From assembly GCF_002237645.1 (NCBI RefSeq), contig NZ_MJUZ01000050.1, positions 1 through 64,000 on the forward strand: a stretch of DNA of 64,000 nucleotides, given 5' to 3'. Under the pieces are notes generated by a model. The model worked only from the letters and a program-made list of their open reading frames with translations, was not told the origin of the DNA and made no database searches. The stretch is from Desulfovibrio sp. MES5 (GTDB taxonomy: Bacteria; Desulfobacterota; Desulfovibrionia; Desulfovibrionales; Desulfovibrionaceae). This document shows positions 38,559-47,105 of this stretch, in pieces (the first letter of the stretch is position 1; each line of letters begins with the position of its first letter). The position numbers and the translations under genes were made by a program.

Positions 38559-38650
38559 ACAAGAATTTTGGGGGGTGGGGGCGTGGGGGAGAGACCCTTT
38601 TGCAAAAGGGTCTCTCCCCCACAAATTATTCCCCACAAAGCATTTCAAAG
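38559..38650 (-). repeat. Intergenic palindromic repeat, family A copy 4 (inverted)
   Basis: On the minus strand it reads GAAATGCTTTGTGG, then a perfect 36-nt palindrome at 38585-38620 and a C-rich tail. Both arms carry AGAGACCC/GGGTCTCT where copy 3 has AGGGACCC/GGGTCCCT, a compensatory pair of changes. It starts 9 nt after the HD-GYP stop, in the same orientation as that gene. Confidence 0.85.
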
Positions 38651-38658
38651 ATAATGCT

Positions 38659-39702
38659 CTAAAGCTGGGTGTCCACGCCCTGATCCATATCCACCATCTG
38701 GCCAATATTGCCGGAAGCAAAACCCGAGAGGAGCAGGTTTGAAAGCTCCCCGTCGTACCGGGCGTCGCCAGCCAGCTCTTTGGCGGCTGTTAGAGGCTCT
38801 TTGGCTTCGCTGTAAGGCCTGTGACTGATCATGGCTGAAAAGGAATCCGCAATGGCTGTGATGCGTCCCACCCGGCTGATCTGATTCCCCTTCAGATGCT
38901 GGGGGTATCCAGAGCCGTCCATGCGTTCATGGTGTTCATAGCAGGCCCGCACCAGCTCTTCAAAACTTACATCCATTTTGTGCATGAGTTTGATGCCCAC
39001 AAGCGGGTGAGGTAAAATTTTTTCCCGCTCTTCGGGCTTGAGCGGCCCGGGCTTGTTGATCAGAAAGGCAGGAACCTTACTCATACCCACATCATGCAGC
39101 AAAAGGGCGAGCGCCATGCGGTCAAGGTCTTTGCGTCTGTATTCTCCGCCAATCTGCATCCACAGCCAGAGCCCGACGCTCATGGTGTTTATGGCATGGC
39201 GGGCAGGCTGATGCTTGTGGAACAGCCTCCGCATGAACGTGTTGATACGGTGCTTGTCTGTCCACAGGTATTCCGTGATTACCATGACGTCACGGTACAG
39301 AGGCTCAAAAAGGGCCTTTATGGGCTGGCTGTCGAATTCGGTATAACGAAGAAACAGTGCACGGATGCAGATATCAGCGATTTCGGCTTCTTTGAGATTT
39401 TTGTCCTGCAAAACAAGGTCGAGCTGTTTGACGATGTGGCGCGAATAGATGTGGTGGTCTGAGCGCGCCACAAAAAGATCGCCCTTGTCGCAAAGACGGG
39501 CCACCTCTTCAACCTGTTCGTTGGTCAGGCGCGTTTCTTTTTTGCAATACGGCGCCAGCACCATGATGTCTTCACGAAAGCTGAAAAGGTCCACCGGGGG
39601 GCGGTATTTGGGAAAGCTCGAAAGAATTTCGCCGCTTATCTGATAATACTCCTCATTGATGTTCTGGGGAACCTCTTTTGCTGTCCGTGCGCTTTCGGCC
39701 AT
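38659..39702 (-). CDS. HD-GYP domain protein, probable cyclic-di-GMP phosphodiesterase
   Basis: A 347-residue soluble protein. The C-terminal half is an HD-GYP domain with H203-D204 (LLHDVG), H232 region PHPLVGIKLM, HHERMDGSGYP (257-267) and IADSFSAM (285-292). All expected metal-site motifs appear intact. The N-terminal 160 residues are unassigned and have no receiver domain. It probably hydrolyses cyclic di-GMP or a related dinucleotide. It starts 3 nt after the pyruvate kinase stop, so it is co-transcribed with a glycolytic enzyme. Confidence 0.87.
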   Translation of the reverse strand: MAESARTAKEVPQNINEEYYQISGEILSSFPKYRPPVDLFSFREDIMVLAPYCKKETRLTNEQVEEVARLCDKGDLFVARSDHHIYSRHIVKQLDLVLQDKNLKEAEIADICIRALFLRYTEFDSQPIKALFEPLYRDVMVITEYLWTDKHRINTFMRRLFHKHQPARHAINTMSVGLWLWMQIGGEYRRKDLDRMALALLLHDVGMSKVPAFLINKPGPLKPEEREKILPHPLVGIKLMHKMDVSFEELVRACYEHHERMDGSGYPQHLKGNQISRVGRITAIADSFSAMISHRPYSEAKEPLTAAKELAGDARYDGELSNLLLSGFASGNIGQMVDMDQGVDTQL

Positions 39703-39705
39703 GGT

Positions 39706-41124
39706 CTACTTCCAGTAGATTTTGACGAGGTTGGTACCCCTTGGGGTGGAGGAGGATCCCTTGACCTGACCGGCGGTGATGACAACGCAGTCATCCGGTT
39801 CAAAATCATCGCTGTTATGGATGAAGTGCTCTGCACGGATAAGATGGCTCTCTTCATCCTGCGGCCGGGCCACAAAGGCGGGCTTGACGCCCCAGACAAA
39901 GTTCAGGGCCTTGACTGTCACCGGGTCGGGCGTGAGGGCGTAAATCTGCTGCGGAGGACGCCTGGCAGAGACCTGCCGGGCAGAACTGCCGGAAAGACTG
40001 TGCGAAACAATGGCCTTGGCCTTGGCCTTGTCTGCCAGCAGGCAGGCAGAATAGGCCAGAAACTCGGGAATTCCCTTGTCGGCATCAGGCTCTTCAAGTC
40101 TGTGGTTGATCAGAAGCAGCTTTTCGGCCTCGTCGGTTATGCGCCGCATGTAGCGAACTGTTTCAACAGGAAAGTTCCCCATGGCGGTTTCTTCCGAGAG
40201 CATCACGCAGTCGGCTCCGTCCAGCACGGCGTTGGCCACGTCAGTGGTTTCAGCGCGGGTAGGGGCGGGGCTGTTCACCATGGAAAGCAGCATTTGCGTG
40301 GCCACGATAACGGGCTTGGACGCCTTGTTGCAGGCGCTGATGATGCGTTTTTGCAGGGCGGGCAGCAGGGGCAGCGGGCATTCAACGCCAAGGTCGCCGC
40401 GCGCCACCATGACTACGTCCGTTTCAGCCAGAATTTCGGCCAGATTGTCCACGGCGCTCTGGCGTTCCAGCTTGACCACAACGGGCAGCTTCTGCCCGGC
40501 GGCGGCTATGAGCTCCTTGGCTTCGCGCACATCGTCAGCCGTCTGTACATACGAAATGGCTACCGCATCCACGCCAAGCTTGAGGCCGTCCGCAAGGTCT
40601 TTTTTGTCCTTGTCGGTCAGGGCGCGTACCTTGGTGGCCTTGCCGGGCAGTGCCAGACCCTTGCGGGACGTGACGATGCCAGCGTTGTCGGCTTCAAGCA
40701 GCACAAGGCCGTCAGGGCGACGCTCTTGCACGATGAACTGAAGTCCGCCGTCGGCCAGCACAAGGCGGTCGCCGGGGTCAAGGCTTTCCAGAATGACCTG
40801 ATGGTCAAAGGGCAGGTAGGGCATTTCATCCGTACGGCTGGCGCTTGGGCCCAGCAGAAGGCGCATGCCCTTGTCTACATCAATTGTCCCTTCAGGCACT
40901 GTACCAAGGCGGATTTTCGGGCCGGAAAGGTCTTGCATGATGGTGATGGGACGCCCGAGGGTACGCTCCACCTCACGTATATTTTGTATGATGGTGACGA
41001 AATCCGCTGCCGAACCGTGCGAGAAGTTGAGGCGAAAAACACTGACGCCAGCTTCAGCGAGCTCATGCAATTTTTCTTTACTGTTTGAAGCGGGGCCTAT
41101 GGTTGCGACAATTTTTGTTCTCAT
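39706..41124 (-). CDS. pyk: Pyruvate kinase
   Basis: A 472-residue glycolytic enzyme making pyruvate and ATP from phosphoenolpyruvate. It starts MRTKIVATIGPAS and has VFRLNFSHG, VKLERQSAVDNL and the signature MVARGDLGVECPL, then PVIVATQMLLSM. The C-terminal regulatory domain is present. ATG 41124 is preceded by AAGGA. An unusual inverted repeat surrounds its likely -10 region (41152-41204). Confidence 0.96.
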   Translation of the reverse strand: MRTKIVATIGPASNSKEKLHELAEAGVSVFRLNFSHGSAADFVTIIQNIREVERTLGRPITIMQDLSGPKIRLGTVPEGTIDVDKGMRLLLGPSASRTDEMPYLPFDHQVILESLDPGDRLVLADGGLQFIVQERRPDGLVLLEADNAGIVTSRKGLALPGKATKVRALTDKDKKDLADGLKLGVDAVAISYVQTADDVREAKELIAAAGQKLPVVVKLERQSAVDNLAEILAETDVVMVARGDLGVECPLPLLPALQKRIISACNKASKPVIVATQMLLSMVNSPAPTRAETTDVANAVLDGADCVMLSEETAMGNFPVETVRYMRRITDEAEKLLLINHRLEEPDADKGIPEFLAYSACLLADKAKAKAIVSHSLSGSSARQVSARRPPQQIYALTPDPVTVKALNFVWGVKPAFVARPQDEESHLIRAEHFIHNSDDFEPDDCVVITAGQVKGSSSTPRGTNLVKIYWK

Positions 41125-41151
41125 GGTGTGTCCTTACTTTAAATGCCAGAA

Positions 41152-41204
41152 GGTGCTGGTTCGGCGCATGGGCGCAGAATGAAGAATATTATAAAACCAG
41201 CACC
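41152..41204 (-). promoter_or_regulatory. pyk promoter region flanked by a 10-bp inverted repeat
   Basis: Perfect arms GGTGCTGGTT and AACCAGCACC are separated by 33 nt. Between them, on the minus strand, is TATAAT (41193-41188), a consensus -10. A start would lie near 41181, so only one arm would be transcribed. I therefore read the repeat as a pair of protein sites rather than an RNA stem. The -35 is poor, as expected for an activated promoter. Confidence 0.45.
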
Positions 41205-41481
41205 ATAAATCATCCTGATTTTACCACATATTGTCAAGGCATCCAGTCTTCCGCGCTAATGGAGTGCGTGATGGAGTGCATGATGGGGCGCCTGCCCGGC
41301 ACAGCGGTGTATGAAAGATTATTTTTTTAAAAATTCGTCCGCTGGAACCTCATGCCCATTTTGCGTGGGAAAAACCACTTTTTACCACCGAACCCTCCGG
41401 GTTGAAAAAGCTTTTTTCCTGCCCCTGATAATCCCAAAAATTGGCTCCAGACATAAATAATACACTTTTATCCCAGTTAGC
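41205..41481. other. Upstream region between pyk and mraZ
   Basis: No gene is supported. It contains an inverted MraZ-like box set at 41365-41388 and an AACCC/GGGTT hairpin followed by a T run near 41389-41416 that may insulate mraZ. Confidence 0.5.
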
Positions 41482-41550
41482 TTGACACCCCCATTGCCTT
41501 GGGGCATAAGTGGGAAAAAGTGGTAATTATAAGTAATAAAGTGGTAAAAA
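41482..41550 (+). promoter_or_regulatory. mraZ (dcw cluster) promoter and MraZ operator repeats
   Basis: TTGACA (41482-41487) and CATAAG (41505-41510) are spaced by 17 nt. From 41508 the sequence repeats AAGTGGGAAA, AAGTGGTAAT, AAGTAATAAA, AAGTGGTAAA with about 10-nt periodicity and one gap. MraZ proteins are known to bind direct repeats of GTGG-type boxes at their own promoter, so this is the probable autoregulatory site. Confidence 0.75.
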
Positions 41551-41551
41551 A

Positions 41552-41998
41552 GTGCAAAAGCTCTTCACAAAAAGCCTCTCCCGCAGCCTCGACCCCAAGG
41601 GTCGTCTTATGCTGCCGCCGGAATACCGGGACGGGCTTTGCGCTGAAGGGGGAACGGGCGCTTTCTGGCTTACCGCTTACTATGGCCGTCTTGTGGCCTA
41701 TCTGCCTGAAGACTGGGAAAAAATCACAGAACAGCTGAGCAGTATTCCCATGCCTTCTCCCCGCCTTTCGCACTTTAAAACCAAGGTTATGGGTCTCGCG
41801 CAGGAAATGCTGCCCGACGCTCAGGGCCGGGTGCGCATTCCGCAATCCCTCATGCGTGAAGCTGGCCTTCAGAAGGACGTCATGCTGGTGGGTATGCTCA
41901 GTAAGTTTGAAATTTGGGATCAGACCCGCTTTGACGCCCTGGAGCTTGAAGACGTCTCTGACGAGCTTGCAGCCAGCGGTGTGACAATCAGCCTCTAG
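41552..41998 (+). CDS. mraZ: Transcriptional regulator MraZ
   Basis: A 148-residue protein with two SpoVT/AbrB-like halves: SRSLDPKGRLMLPPEYR near the N-terminus and EMLPDAQGRVRIPQSLM in the second. It binds the repeats at the dcw promoter and represses the cluster. The start is GTG 41552, which itself lies in the last box of the operator (AAGTGCAAAA). A ribosome site is not obvious. First gene of the dcw cluster. Confidence 0.94.
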   Translation: MQKLFTKSLSRSLDPKGRLMLPPEYRDGLCAEGGTGAFWLTAYYGRLVAYLPEDWEKITEQLSSIPMPSPRLSHFKTKVMGLAQEMLPDAQGRVRIPQSLMREAGLQKDVMLVGMLSKFEIWDQTRFDALELEDVSDELAASGVTISL

Positions 41999-42005
41999 GT
42001 TTATC

Positions 42006-42989
42006 ATGATGCAGACCATGCACGATAATGCGGAACAGGCGCCTCATGTTCCTGTCCTGCCTGTGGAAACGCTGGCCGCGCTCGAACCGCGCGCCGGGGG
42101 GCGTTATCTTGACGGCACCCTGGGAATGGGCGGACATGCCAGCGCCGTGCTGTCGTCAGCCCCTGACATAGAATTGTGCGGCCTTGACCGCGATGAAGAC
42201 GCCCTGAATTTTGCAACGCAGCGCTTGGCCGCCTTTGGCCCCAGGGCGCATTTGTTCCATTGCCGGTACAGCGACTTTGCCGCCGCTCTGGGCGAGCTCG
42301 GCTGGAGCAAGGTGGATGGGGCCCTGCTGGATATCGGCGTTTCCTCTTTTCAGCTGGATGAAGCCGGGCGCGGATTCAGTTTTTACGGCGATGGGCCGCT
42401 GGATATGCGTATGGACCAGGGGTCGGGTCAGCCGTCGGCCTGGCATTGGGTAAACCGCGAAAGCTTCGACAAACTCAAAGATTGCATTGCGACCCTTGGC
42501 GAAGAGCCGCAGGCGGGGCGTATCGCCCGCGCCATTGTGGATGCCAGGCAAAAAGACCCCATAGACACCACGGCGCAGCTGGCCGCCCTTGTGGAAAGGG
42601 CCTATCCCGCAGCCTGGCGGGCCAAGGCCCGCCGCCATCCGGCCACGCGCACCTTTCAGGCTTTGCGCATGGCCGTCAATGACGAACTTGGCGAACTGCA
42701 ACGCTTTCTTGATCAGATTTTGGCCTATTTGCCGATCGGTGGGCGTCTGGCCATCATTACGTTCCACTCGCTTGAAGACCGCATGGTGAAGCAGGCCATG
42801 CGCCATTGGGCAGAGGGCTGCCGCTGTGCAAGGCATATCCCGCGCTGCGTGTGCGGGCACCAGCCTGAAGTGCGCATTCTGCATAAAAAACCCGTCCAGG
42901 CCGGGCCGGACGAACTGGCCGTCAATCCCCGCGCCAGCAGCGCCAAGCTGCGGGCCGTGGAAAAAATAGCCGAGGCGTCAGGCTCGTGA
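42006..42989 (+). CDS. rsmH: 16S rRNA (cytosine-1402-N4) methyltransferase
   Basis: A 327-residue SAM-dependent enzyme modifying C1402 in the decoding centre. It has HVPVLPVETL, the motif I region YLDGTLGMGGHA, LLDIGVSSFQLD and the C-terminal ITFHSLEDRMVKQ. It follows mraZ by 7 nt, its usual place. In-frame ATGs at 42009 and 42018 are possible alternatives. Confidence 0.96.
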   Translation: MMQTMHDNAEQAPHVPVLPVETLAALEPRAGGRYLDGTLGMGGHASAVLSSAPDIELCGLDRDEDALNFATQRLAAFGPRAHLFHCRYSDFAAALGELGWSKVDGALLDIGVSSFQLDEAGRGFSFYGDGPLDMRMDQGSGQPSAWHWVNRESFDKLKDCIATLGEEPQAGRIARAIVDARQKDPIDTTAQLAALVERAYPAAWRAKARRHPATRTFQALRMAVNDELGELQRFLDQILAYLPIGGRLAIITFHSLEDRMVKQAMRHWAEGCRCARHIPRCVCGHQPEVRILHKKPVQAGPDELAVNPRASSAKLRAVEKIAEASGS

Positions 42990-43288
42990 AGCGTAACGTC
43001 TCGGCAAAGCCTGTTGGGGGCAGAGGGTGGCTGTTGTTTCTTGTGCTTGGTCTGCTGGCCTGTATGGTCATGGGGCTGGTGCTTGTCTGGAGCAACATTG
43101 AGCGTATGGACACCACCTATTTTATCAATATCGCGCAGAACACCATGCGTGAACGCCGCGCGCTGCGCGCCAAGCTTGAAGTTGAACGGGAACGCCTGCT
43201 TTCGCCCTATGAGCTTCGCCGCAGGGCAGAAGAGTTTTCAATGCGCGAACCCAAACCCGGCCAGATCCGCCGCATGGACGCGCAATAG
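42986..43288 (+). CDS. ftsL: Cell division protein FtsL
   Basis: A 100-residue bitopic membrane protein with a short cytoplasmic tail, one membrane span (WLLFLVLGLLACMVMGLVLV) and a periplasmic leucine-zipper-like coil (ERRALRAKLEVERERLLSPY). It fits FtsL by size, topology and position between rsmH and ftsI. FtsL bridges FtsB/FtsQ and activates FtsWI. The start is GTG 42986, overlapping the rsmH stop (GTGA). Confidence 0.85.
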   Translation: MKRNVSAKPVGGRGWLLFLVLGLLACMVMGLVLVWSNIERMDTTYFINIAQNTMRERRALRAKLEVERERLLSPYELRRRAEEFSMREPKPGQIRRMDAQ

Positions 43289-43385
43289 CCGCATACGCCG
43301 GACCCGCGACCGTAACCGGAATGTCCGTCAGGACAGCCCGAACCACACCGTTTTGTGATAACCCGAAAGTCATTTGGGATAAGCC

Positions 43386-45524
43386 ATGTTCAAATTCTCT
43401 TCCCGCAAGGGCAATAGGCACACGGATGCCCCAAGAACAGAAAAAAAAGCCCGTCCCGCCAATCGCGCACGGGTCAATGTTTCTGAGGGCAAGGCGCGTT
43501 TTGCCTGGGCGGAAAAGGTAGATTGGGGCCGCGTACGCATCAGGCTTGTCGTGGTCATTTTTTGTCTGCTGTGGACTGGCCTGTGGGGCCGCGCCTGGTA
43601 TCTTCAGATGATTGAGGGGCCACGTCTGGCCGAACGCGCACGGCGGCAGCATATGGCCTCTGAACTGGTCACCGGACGCCGTGGCATGATCCTCGACCGC
43701 AACGGACAGGTTCTTGCCCGCAGTATCGAAGCGCGTTCCGTGTATGCGCGTCCGCAAGAAATTGAAGACTTTCAGGTCATGGCCAATACTCTTGGCCCCA
43801 TCCTGGGTATTGAGCCGAAAAAGCTTTATGACGATCTTTCGCAGACCAAACGCCGCTTTGTCTGGATAAAGCGCAAGGTGGACGACTACACCGCCGAGGC
43901 GGTGCACAAGACCAATCTTGCAGGCATCGGTCTGTCAAAAGAATACGACCGCGTGTACCCCTTCAAGCACATGGCCGGACAGGTGCTTGGCTTTGTCGGT
44001 CTGGACGACAAAGGGCTTGAAGGCATCGAGCGCTCTATGGAGTCCCGCCTGGGCTGCATCCCCACCAGGCAGATCGTGCAGCGTGACGCCATGGGCCGCC
44101 GTTTTTACCTGCATGAAGAAGGGCAGAGCGAGCCGCGCGGTCAGGACCTTACCCTGACCATTGATGTGCAGATGCAGTTTATAGTCGAAGAAGCCGTTGC
44201 CCGTGCAGTAAAAGAGTATGACGCGCGCTGGGGCGGAGCCATCGTGGTGGACGTGCCCTCTGGCGAAATAATGGCCTGGGCGCAGTATCCTTTCTTTAAT
44301 CCCAACACCTACAAGGACGCCAGTCCGCTTGTCTACCGCAATCGCATGGCGGCTGACGCGCTGGAGCCTGGCTCCACGTTCAAGCCCTTTGTCATGGCCA
44401 CAGCCATTCAGGAAAAAAAGATCACTGCCAATACAACCATTGATTGCGAAAGCGGCAGGTGGGAAACAAAGAATTTCACTATCCGCGACACGTCGCGGCA
44501 GGGCGTGCTGCCCGCCAGCAAGGTGCTGCGCTATTCGTCAAACATTGGTATGGCGAAAATCGGGCTCATGATCGGCGTGCCCACGTTCCACAAATATTTG
44601 CAGGCGCTTGGCTTTGGCCAGCGCACCAGCGTGCCCGTGGCCGACAGCCGGGGCATTTTGCGCATCCCGCGTGACTGGAGCGAAGTGGACATCATGTCCA
44701 CGTCCTTTGGGCAGAGTATCTCGGTCACGGGCCTGCAAATGGCTCAGGCCTACCTTACCCTGCTGAATAATGGCGTGTACAAGCAGCTGACGCTTACGCG
44801 CGACGAAAATAATGTGGAAGAAGCGCACACGAGGGTCTTTTCGCAATCCACCGCGCGTGAAGTCATGCGCATGATGCGCGACGTGGTGGAAGAAAACGAC
44901 GGCACAGGCAAGCGCGCCCGCATTGAAGGCATTGAAGTGGCGGGCAAGACCGGCACGGCGCAGAAGGCCGACCATCGCGCCGGAACTTACGGCAGCAAGC
45001 GCCTCGCTTCCTTTGTCGGCTTCTTCCCTGCGGACAAGCCCAAATACCTTATCCTTGTCATGGTGGACGAACCCACGCGCAACCAGTACGGCGGCGTGGT
45101 GGCGGCCCCCGTGTTCAAGGAAATAGCCAGCCGGACCCTGACCTTTACGGGCATCATGAGCGATTCCAAGGTCGCCAAGACCGAAGAAAGCCCCACAGCC
45201 GCTCCTGTTTCGGGACGCAGGCGCGGGCTCAAGCTGGCCAGCCTCGATGTTCCCTACGTGGCCGACGCCATCAAAAAGGAAGATGCGCCCGCTCAGGATC
45301 AGGGCATGCGATTGCCCGGCCATCTGGCCAAGGCTGGCAGCCGTGTGCCTGATGTTATGGGCAAGTCTGTGCGCAACGCTGTGGAGCTGTTTGCCAGGGC
45401 CGGGGTAGTGCCTGAACTCAAGGGATCGGGCAGCCGTGTTGTCAAGCAGACGCCAGCCCCTGGTTCGGTCTGGCCCGATGAAGACAACAAGGTGGAATAC
45501 ATCCTGTGGCTTTCGGAAAGATAG
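43386..45524 (+). CDS. ftsI: Septal peptidoglycan transpeptidase FtsI (PBP3) with C-terminal PASTA domain
   Basis: A 712-residue class B penicillin-binding protein. It has a charged N-terminal tail (about 1-48), one membrane span (RLVVVIFCLLWTGLW), a dimerisation domain, and a transpeptidase with S330-x-x-K333 (GSTFK), SSN at 384-386 and KTG at 521-523. Residues about 650-710 (SRVPDVMGKSVRNAVELF) form one PASTA domain, which E. coli FtsI lacks. It cross-links septal peptidoglycan with FtsW. A 97-nt gap lies before it and a 126-nt gap after it. Confidence 0.94.
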   Translation: MFKFSSRKGNRHTDAPRTEKKARPANRARVNVSEGKARFAWAEKVDWGRVRIRLVVVIFCLLWTGLWGRAWYLQMIEGPRLAERARRQHMASELVTGRRGMILDRNGQVLARSIEARSVYARPQEIEDFQVMANTLGPILGIEPKKLYDDLSQTKRRFVWIKRKVDDYTAEAVHKTNLAGIGLSKEYDRVYPFKHMAGQVLGFVGLDDKGLEGIERSMESRLGCIPTRQIVQRDAMGRRFYLHEEGQSEPRGQDLTLTIDVQMQFIVEEAVARAVKEYDARWGGAIVVDVPSGEIMAWAQYPFFNPNTYKDASPLVYRNRMAADALEPGSTFKPFVMATAIQEKKITANTTIDCESGRWETKNFTIRDTSRQGVLPASKVLRYSSNIGMAKIGLMIGVPTFHKYLQALGFGQRTSVPVADSRGILRIPRDWSEVDIMSTSFGQSISVTGLQMAQAYLTLLNNGVYKQLTLTRDENNVEEAHTRVFSQSTAREVMRMMRDVVEENDGTGKRARIEGIEVAGKTGTAQKADHRAGTYGSKRLASFVGFFPADKPKYLILVMVDEPTRNQYGGVVAAPVFKEIASRTLTFTGIMSDSKVAKTEESPTAAPVSGRRRGLKLASLDVPYVADAIKKEDAPAQDQGMRLPGHLAKAGSRVPDVMGKSVRNAVELFARAGVVPELKGSGSRVVKQTPAPGSVWPDEDNKVEYILWLSER

Positions 45525-45650
45525 CAAACCAGCTGTAATAAATTTCGGCGGGTATGGCATTGTACGCGCAGTTGTGGAGCTGATTGGTCGCCTGCCCGCT
45601 GAAACTTTGGCCGATTAAAAATAGAATTCGGCAACTCAAAGAGGTTACTT

Positions 45651-47105
45651 ATGAATCGGGAATTTGCGGCCCTTTTGGATGAGTGCGGGCGCGGCGGCAT
45701 TGAAGTGCGCGCTGATTCACGTCAGGTCGGTTCTGGCGATATCTTTGTGGCCGTGCCCGGCGTCAAGGAAGACGGGGCCCGCTTTATTCCCGCCGCAGTG
45801 GAGGCTGGAGCCAAAGTTGTTGTCTGCGCGGCCAGAAGCGAAGAGGCCGCAGCGGCGGCCAGCGCCGGTTGCAGGGTCGTCTATCACGCTGATCCGCGTG
45901 AAGCCCTCTGGCGTCTGGCGCAAGCCCGCTGGCATACTGACACCTTGCCCATCCGCATCGTTGGTGTTACAGGCACCAACGGTAAAACGACCTGCACCTA
46001 TCTGCTGGAGCGTCTTTTTGCCCAGGCCGGGCACAAGCTCGGCGTGATGGGTACAGTGAGTTACCGCTGGCCGGGGCACAATGAGGCCGCCCCCCTGACC
46101 ACCCCTGACGCTTTGAGCGTACACGCCATGCTGGCGGCCATGGCCAAAGACGGCGTAGATGTGGCGGTTATGGAAGTATCCTCGCATGCCATCGATCAGC
46201 AGCGCGTGTGCGGCGTGCCATTTTCCGGCGCGGCGTTCACCAATCTGACCCAGGATCACCTTGACTATCATCAGGGGATGGAAAGCTACTTCCAGGCCAA
46301 GGCGCGGCTTTTTCTTGAATTGCCCCGCGCTGACAAAGCCATGGCCGTGAACGCCGACGATGCCTGGGGCCGACGCCTGCTGGAACTGTGCCCTACGGCC
46401 CTTTCCTTCGGGCTGCAAAAAGGAGCGCCCAACAGGCGGCACCTGTGGGGTGAACTGCTGTCTTCCACGACAGAAGGCTGCCATTTGCGTATGAGTCTTG
46501 AGGATATGCGCTGGGATCTGCGGTCTCCGCTGGTGGGCGCGTTTAATGCGTCCAATCTGCTTGCCGTTCAGGCTGTGGCGCTGGAAATGGGTATTGACCC
46601 CGAAGCCTTCAAGGCTCTGGAAAGCTTTACCGGAGTGAGCGGCAGGCTGGAACGAGTGGATAACCCCCAGGGCCTCAGCGTCTTTGTGGACTACGCCCAT
46701 ACCCCCGATGCGCTTGAGAACGTGCTCAAGGCATTGCGCGAAGCCGGGTTCAAACGCATTGTCACCGTCTTTGGCTGTGGAGGAAACCGCGACCGCACCA
46801 AGCGCCCCATAATGGGAGAAGCCGTGGCCCGCTGGTCGGATGTGGCCGTGCTGACCTCGGACAATCCCCGCTTTGAAGATCCGGAGGCCATCCTCAAGGA
46901 TGTGCTGCCCGGCCTTGCCACGGCCAAGGAAGTGGTGGTCGAGGTTGACCGCCGCGAGGCCACGTCCAAAGCCCTTTCGATGCTTGGCAAAAATGACGCT
47001 CTGCTTATTGCCGGCAAGGGGCATGAGGACTATCAGATCATCCAGGGCGTAAAGCACCACTACAGCGATCAGGAGGTGGTGCGGGAGATACTTCGGTGCG
47101 CCTGA
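45651..47105 (+). CDS. murE: UDP-MurNAc-L-Ala-D-Glu:meso-diaminopimelate ligase
   Basis: A 484-residue Mur ligase adding the third peptide residue. The ATP loop GVTGTNGKTTCTYLLE and the carbamylated-lysine region are present. The DNPR motif at residues 404-407 (TSDNPRFEDPE) marks enzymes specific for meso-diaminopimelate, as expected for a Gram-negative wall. A GAGGTTAC site precedes ATG 45651. Its 3' end overlaps murF by 10 nt. Confidence 0.96.
   Translation: MNREFAALLDECGRGGIEVRADSRQVGSGDIFVAVPGVKEDGARFIPAAVEAGAKVVVCAARSEEAAAAASAGCRVVYHADPREALWRLAQARWHTDTLPIRIVGVTGTNGKTTCTYLLERLFAQAGHKLGVMGTVSYRWPGHNEAAPLTTPDALSVHAMLAAMAKDGVDVAVMEVSSHAIDQQRVCGVPFSGAAFTNLTQDHLDYHQGMESYFQAKARLFLELPRADKAMAVNADDAWGRRLLELCPTALSFGLQKGAPNRRHLWGELLSSTTEGCHLRMSLEDMRWDLRSPLVGAFNASNLLAVQAVALEMGIDPEAFKALESFTGVSGRLERVDNPQGLSVFVDYAHTPDALENVLKALREAGFKRIVTVFGCGGNRDRTKRPIMGEAVARWSDVAVLTSDNPRFEDPEAILKDVLPGLATAKEVVVEVDRREATSKALSMLGKNDALLIAGKGHEDYQIIQGVKHHYSDQEVVREILRCA

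Larger units (their letters stand above)
38119..38658. other. Gap between the HD-GYP and LDH2 genes
   Basis: An open frame on the plus strand (38136-38654) runs through a terminator and a family A repeat and has no recognisable domain; I treat it as spurious. The useful content is the hairpin at 38410-38434 and the repeat at 38559-38650. Confidence 0.55.

Noticed and set aside
38136-38654. 172-residue plus-strand ORF
   Set aside because: It includes a terminator hairpin and a family A repeat and resembles no family.
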